Source: Anoplopoma fimbria (Eukaryota > Chordata > Actinopteri > Perciformes > Anoplopomatidae). Taken from it: a stretch of DNA of 64,000 nt. The DNA is taken from contig NC_072452.1 in NCBI RefSeq assembly GCF_027596085.1, positions 10,905,077-10,969,076 of the forward strand. The letters are read 5' to 3'. Both the position numbers and the translations under genes were made by a program. Shown here piece by piece: positions 62,228 to 64,000 of the stretch. Position 1 is the first letter of the stretch. Every line of letters begins with the position of its first letter. The notes under the pieces were generated by a model that was not told the DNA's origin, ran no database searches, and saw only the letters and a list, made by a program, of their open reading frames with translations.

Positions 62228-64000
62228 GTAAGGCTGCAGCATGATGCGTTCACTGCCTTCAGGCTGCTGCAAGGCGTGTCACGTTCAAGGCGGAGGAAAA
62301 GAGATGTGTGTCCTACAAATTTATTTGAGGGGGTATGCAGCTCATTTTAAGCCTGGAAAAGATAGAACATTTAAGTTATTTTGCACAAGTTGCTTTTTAA
62401 AATAATGTTTATGGAATTGACTGCAGGAGGAATAAGATGCAAAACATCACTAAGTAGGAGAGACGTGCGATGCAATGGTACTGACAGCTGAATGAATTAT
62501 GCATGTTCCAACTATAAACCTGTAAAACACATTATATAGAGAACTAGGACACATGGTGCTCTTTAATTCAGAGGTATGGCCTATTTGTGAAGATTTATTT
62601 TCTAGAAGGCCAATCTTTCTGCCCTTAATTGCTATAGTCCAGAGAAAAGAGATGCTTGCATTTATATCAATATATAGGTCTTCTCAATCATATGTCTGAC
62701 CTTTATGCATATTAAAGGTCATGCCACAAACATGACATTAGGATACTAGTTTTCTGTCTTTATCAGTCCTCTTACTTGGCGATATGTTGTGCATATGAAT
62801 TCTGAGATATTTTATTTATGTTTTATATCATCTGGTCGGGGAATACAGATGGAAATGAGCTTATTAGGCTTACTCTGGCTCATTTGCAGTTTCTTTTTTT
62901 CTGTGTGTAAATGAGCATTGTCAAATAAACTAGTAATATAAAACTAAAAAAAATAGTTTTCTTGCAGAACATGTGTGTAAATGGTGACAGCTGAGTGTGG
63001 CTGAAAATACAGAAGTATTAAAGTGGGAAGACATTACACTGGACTGCTAGAAAACCTGGAATCTGAAATGAAAATTGGGAGAATTGATTGCTGAACTGCA
63101 AGTTGGAAGATGAAATAAATCAAGTGAAAATGCAGAAAAGGGAAATGCTTTGTACTTTAACAGGTAGTGATCGTATGCAGAGGTAGCAGTCGATCGGAAA
63201 ATGTATAGAAAAGAAAACTCCCTTTGTGACCCATTTAAAGCTTAAATGAAGTCTGCAGATAAAAGTCTGCAGAAATAGTAGATACAAACAGAATCAGACC
63301 ATAAAGAGATTACTCCATAAGAACAACAGTACAATAGGGAAAGGCTCTTTGGCCTGCTGACTTCTCTTTTACTCTGGGGACAGTCAGGAGCTCTGTTTTC
63401 TGAGTGTGGAGAGTCCTGATTGGAGTAAAAGGTTGAAGTAGATCAGGCAGGTAGGAAGGGGCGTGTCCATCCCATCATACATGGATTGGTAATCAATAGA
63501 GGGCGGCAAGGATGACCTATTTTTTGGTTTGGCCATCCACATAAGTAAGCATTGCACAAGTTCCCTCAACATAAAGCCAATGGAATATTTCCATAATATT
63601 TAGGATTCTCACAGAAAATAAGCTTTGTGGCAAACAAAACAATACTTTTTTTGCAAGCTTATTTTTACTTTTTTTGCAACACTTAAAGGATTCAAAATTC
63701 ACAAGAGGGGTTTATATTGACGTGTTTTATATTGTAGAGCAAAAAGAAACACCTTATTTAAAGCATCCAACCAGAAAAACATTGTCTTTAAAATGAAGGA
63801 ACCAGAATTGCAAAAATGCTGATTCATTGCTATGTTTTAGGGCTCGTCACTGCAGCACTCTATGAAGGGAAACTGGTTTAATGGGCCCTTTTCACAGCCT
63901 GTCATTGCAGGGTAATCACAGGTGTAATAGATAACGTTAATTATGGCCCTGTTAGGCCCAGGTATTTTGCATGCTGGCTCACTGGAATGTCTATGACACA
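62228..64000 (+). other. fgf1 intron 1 (to right edge)
   Basis: AT-rich sequence after the fgf1 donor. The 104-bp second coding exon expected in FGF1 genes was searched for by its LKL/ESVGEVYI-type region and not found. No other feature is seen. Confidence 0.6.

Noticed and set aside
61868..62272. Three minus-strand open frames of 87-134 codons
   Set aside because: They are antisense to the fgf1 exon and its GC-rich flanks, share no family resemblance, and the plus-strand FGF match is decisive.

Overview
This window is vertebrate nuclear DNA, almost certainly from a percomorph (spiny-rayed) teleost fish. The evidence is intron-split genes with GT/AG junctions, long CA/TG and CT/TATC microsatellites, a Tc1-type transposon, LINE tails, and several dispersed repeats that I recognise as typical of percomorph genomes. 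There are no bacterial-style operons, CRISPR arrays or tRNA/rRNA genes. Nearly all short open reading frames here are chance or antisense shadows; the genes were recovered by joining exons in phase.

Four protein genes are supported. (1) sh3rf2 (minus; start near 11.2-11.7 kb, four coding exons down to 5252, remainder beyond the left edge): a RING/SH3 E3-ligase-family protein. (2) kctd16 (minus; two coding exons, 36930-36108 and 28379-27928, 424 aa): an auxiliary subunit of GABA-B receptors. (3) nr3c1, the glucocorticoid receptor (plus; eight coding exons, 42097-57064, 740 aa), complete, with a CpG-rich putative promoter near 41.0-41.6 kb and a long 3' UTR probably ending near 61.2 kb. (4) fgf1 (plus; first coding exon 62062-62227, remainder beyond the right edge).

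Layout: 1-5251 is sh3rf2 intron with LINE and dispersed-repeat debris. 5252-11.7 kb holds the sh3rf2 exons. 11.8-27.9 kb is intergenic, with a 1.6 kb Tc1 element at 15731-17335, two CA microsatellites, one TG microsatellite, and two perfect or near-perfect short hairpins. 27.9-37.8 kb is kctd16 with a 7.7 kb intron. 37.8-41 kb is intergenic with a retroposon tail and a 28-bp tandem repeat. 41-61.2 kb is nr3c1. 61.2-64 kb is the start of fgf1.

Gene order and strands (sh3rf2-, kctd16-, nr3c1+, fgf1+) are the mirror image of the human 5q31-q32 order FGF1-, NR3C1-, KCTD16+, SH3RF2+. ARHGAP26, YIPF5, PRELID2 and GRXCR2, which lie between these genes in human, are not seen, so this is a compressed teleost version of the block. 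The genes share ancestry of location rather than one pathway. The points most worth a second look are a possible intron-8-retained, GR-beta-like isoform of nr3c1 with a LINE-derived AATAAA inside the same intron; the apparent absence of the first SH3 domain in sh3rf2 together with a degenerate second SH3; overlapping upstream ORFs ahead of nr3c1 and fgf1; and the hairpins with 25-26 bp arms and 7-nt loops.
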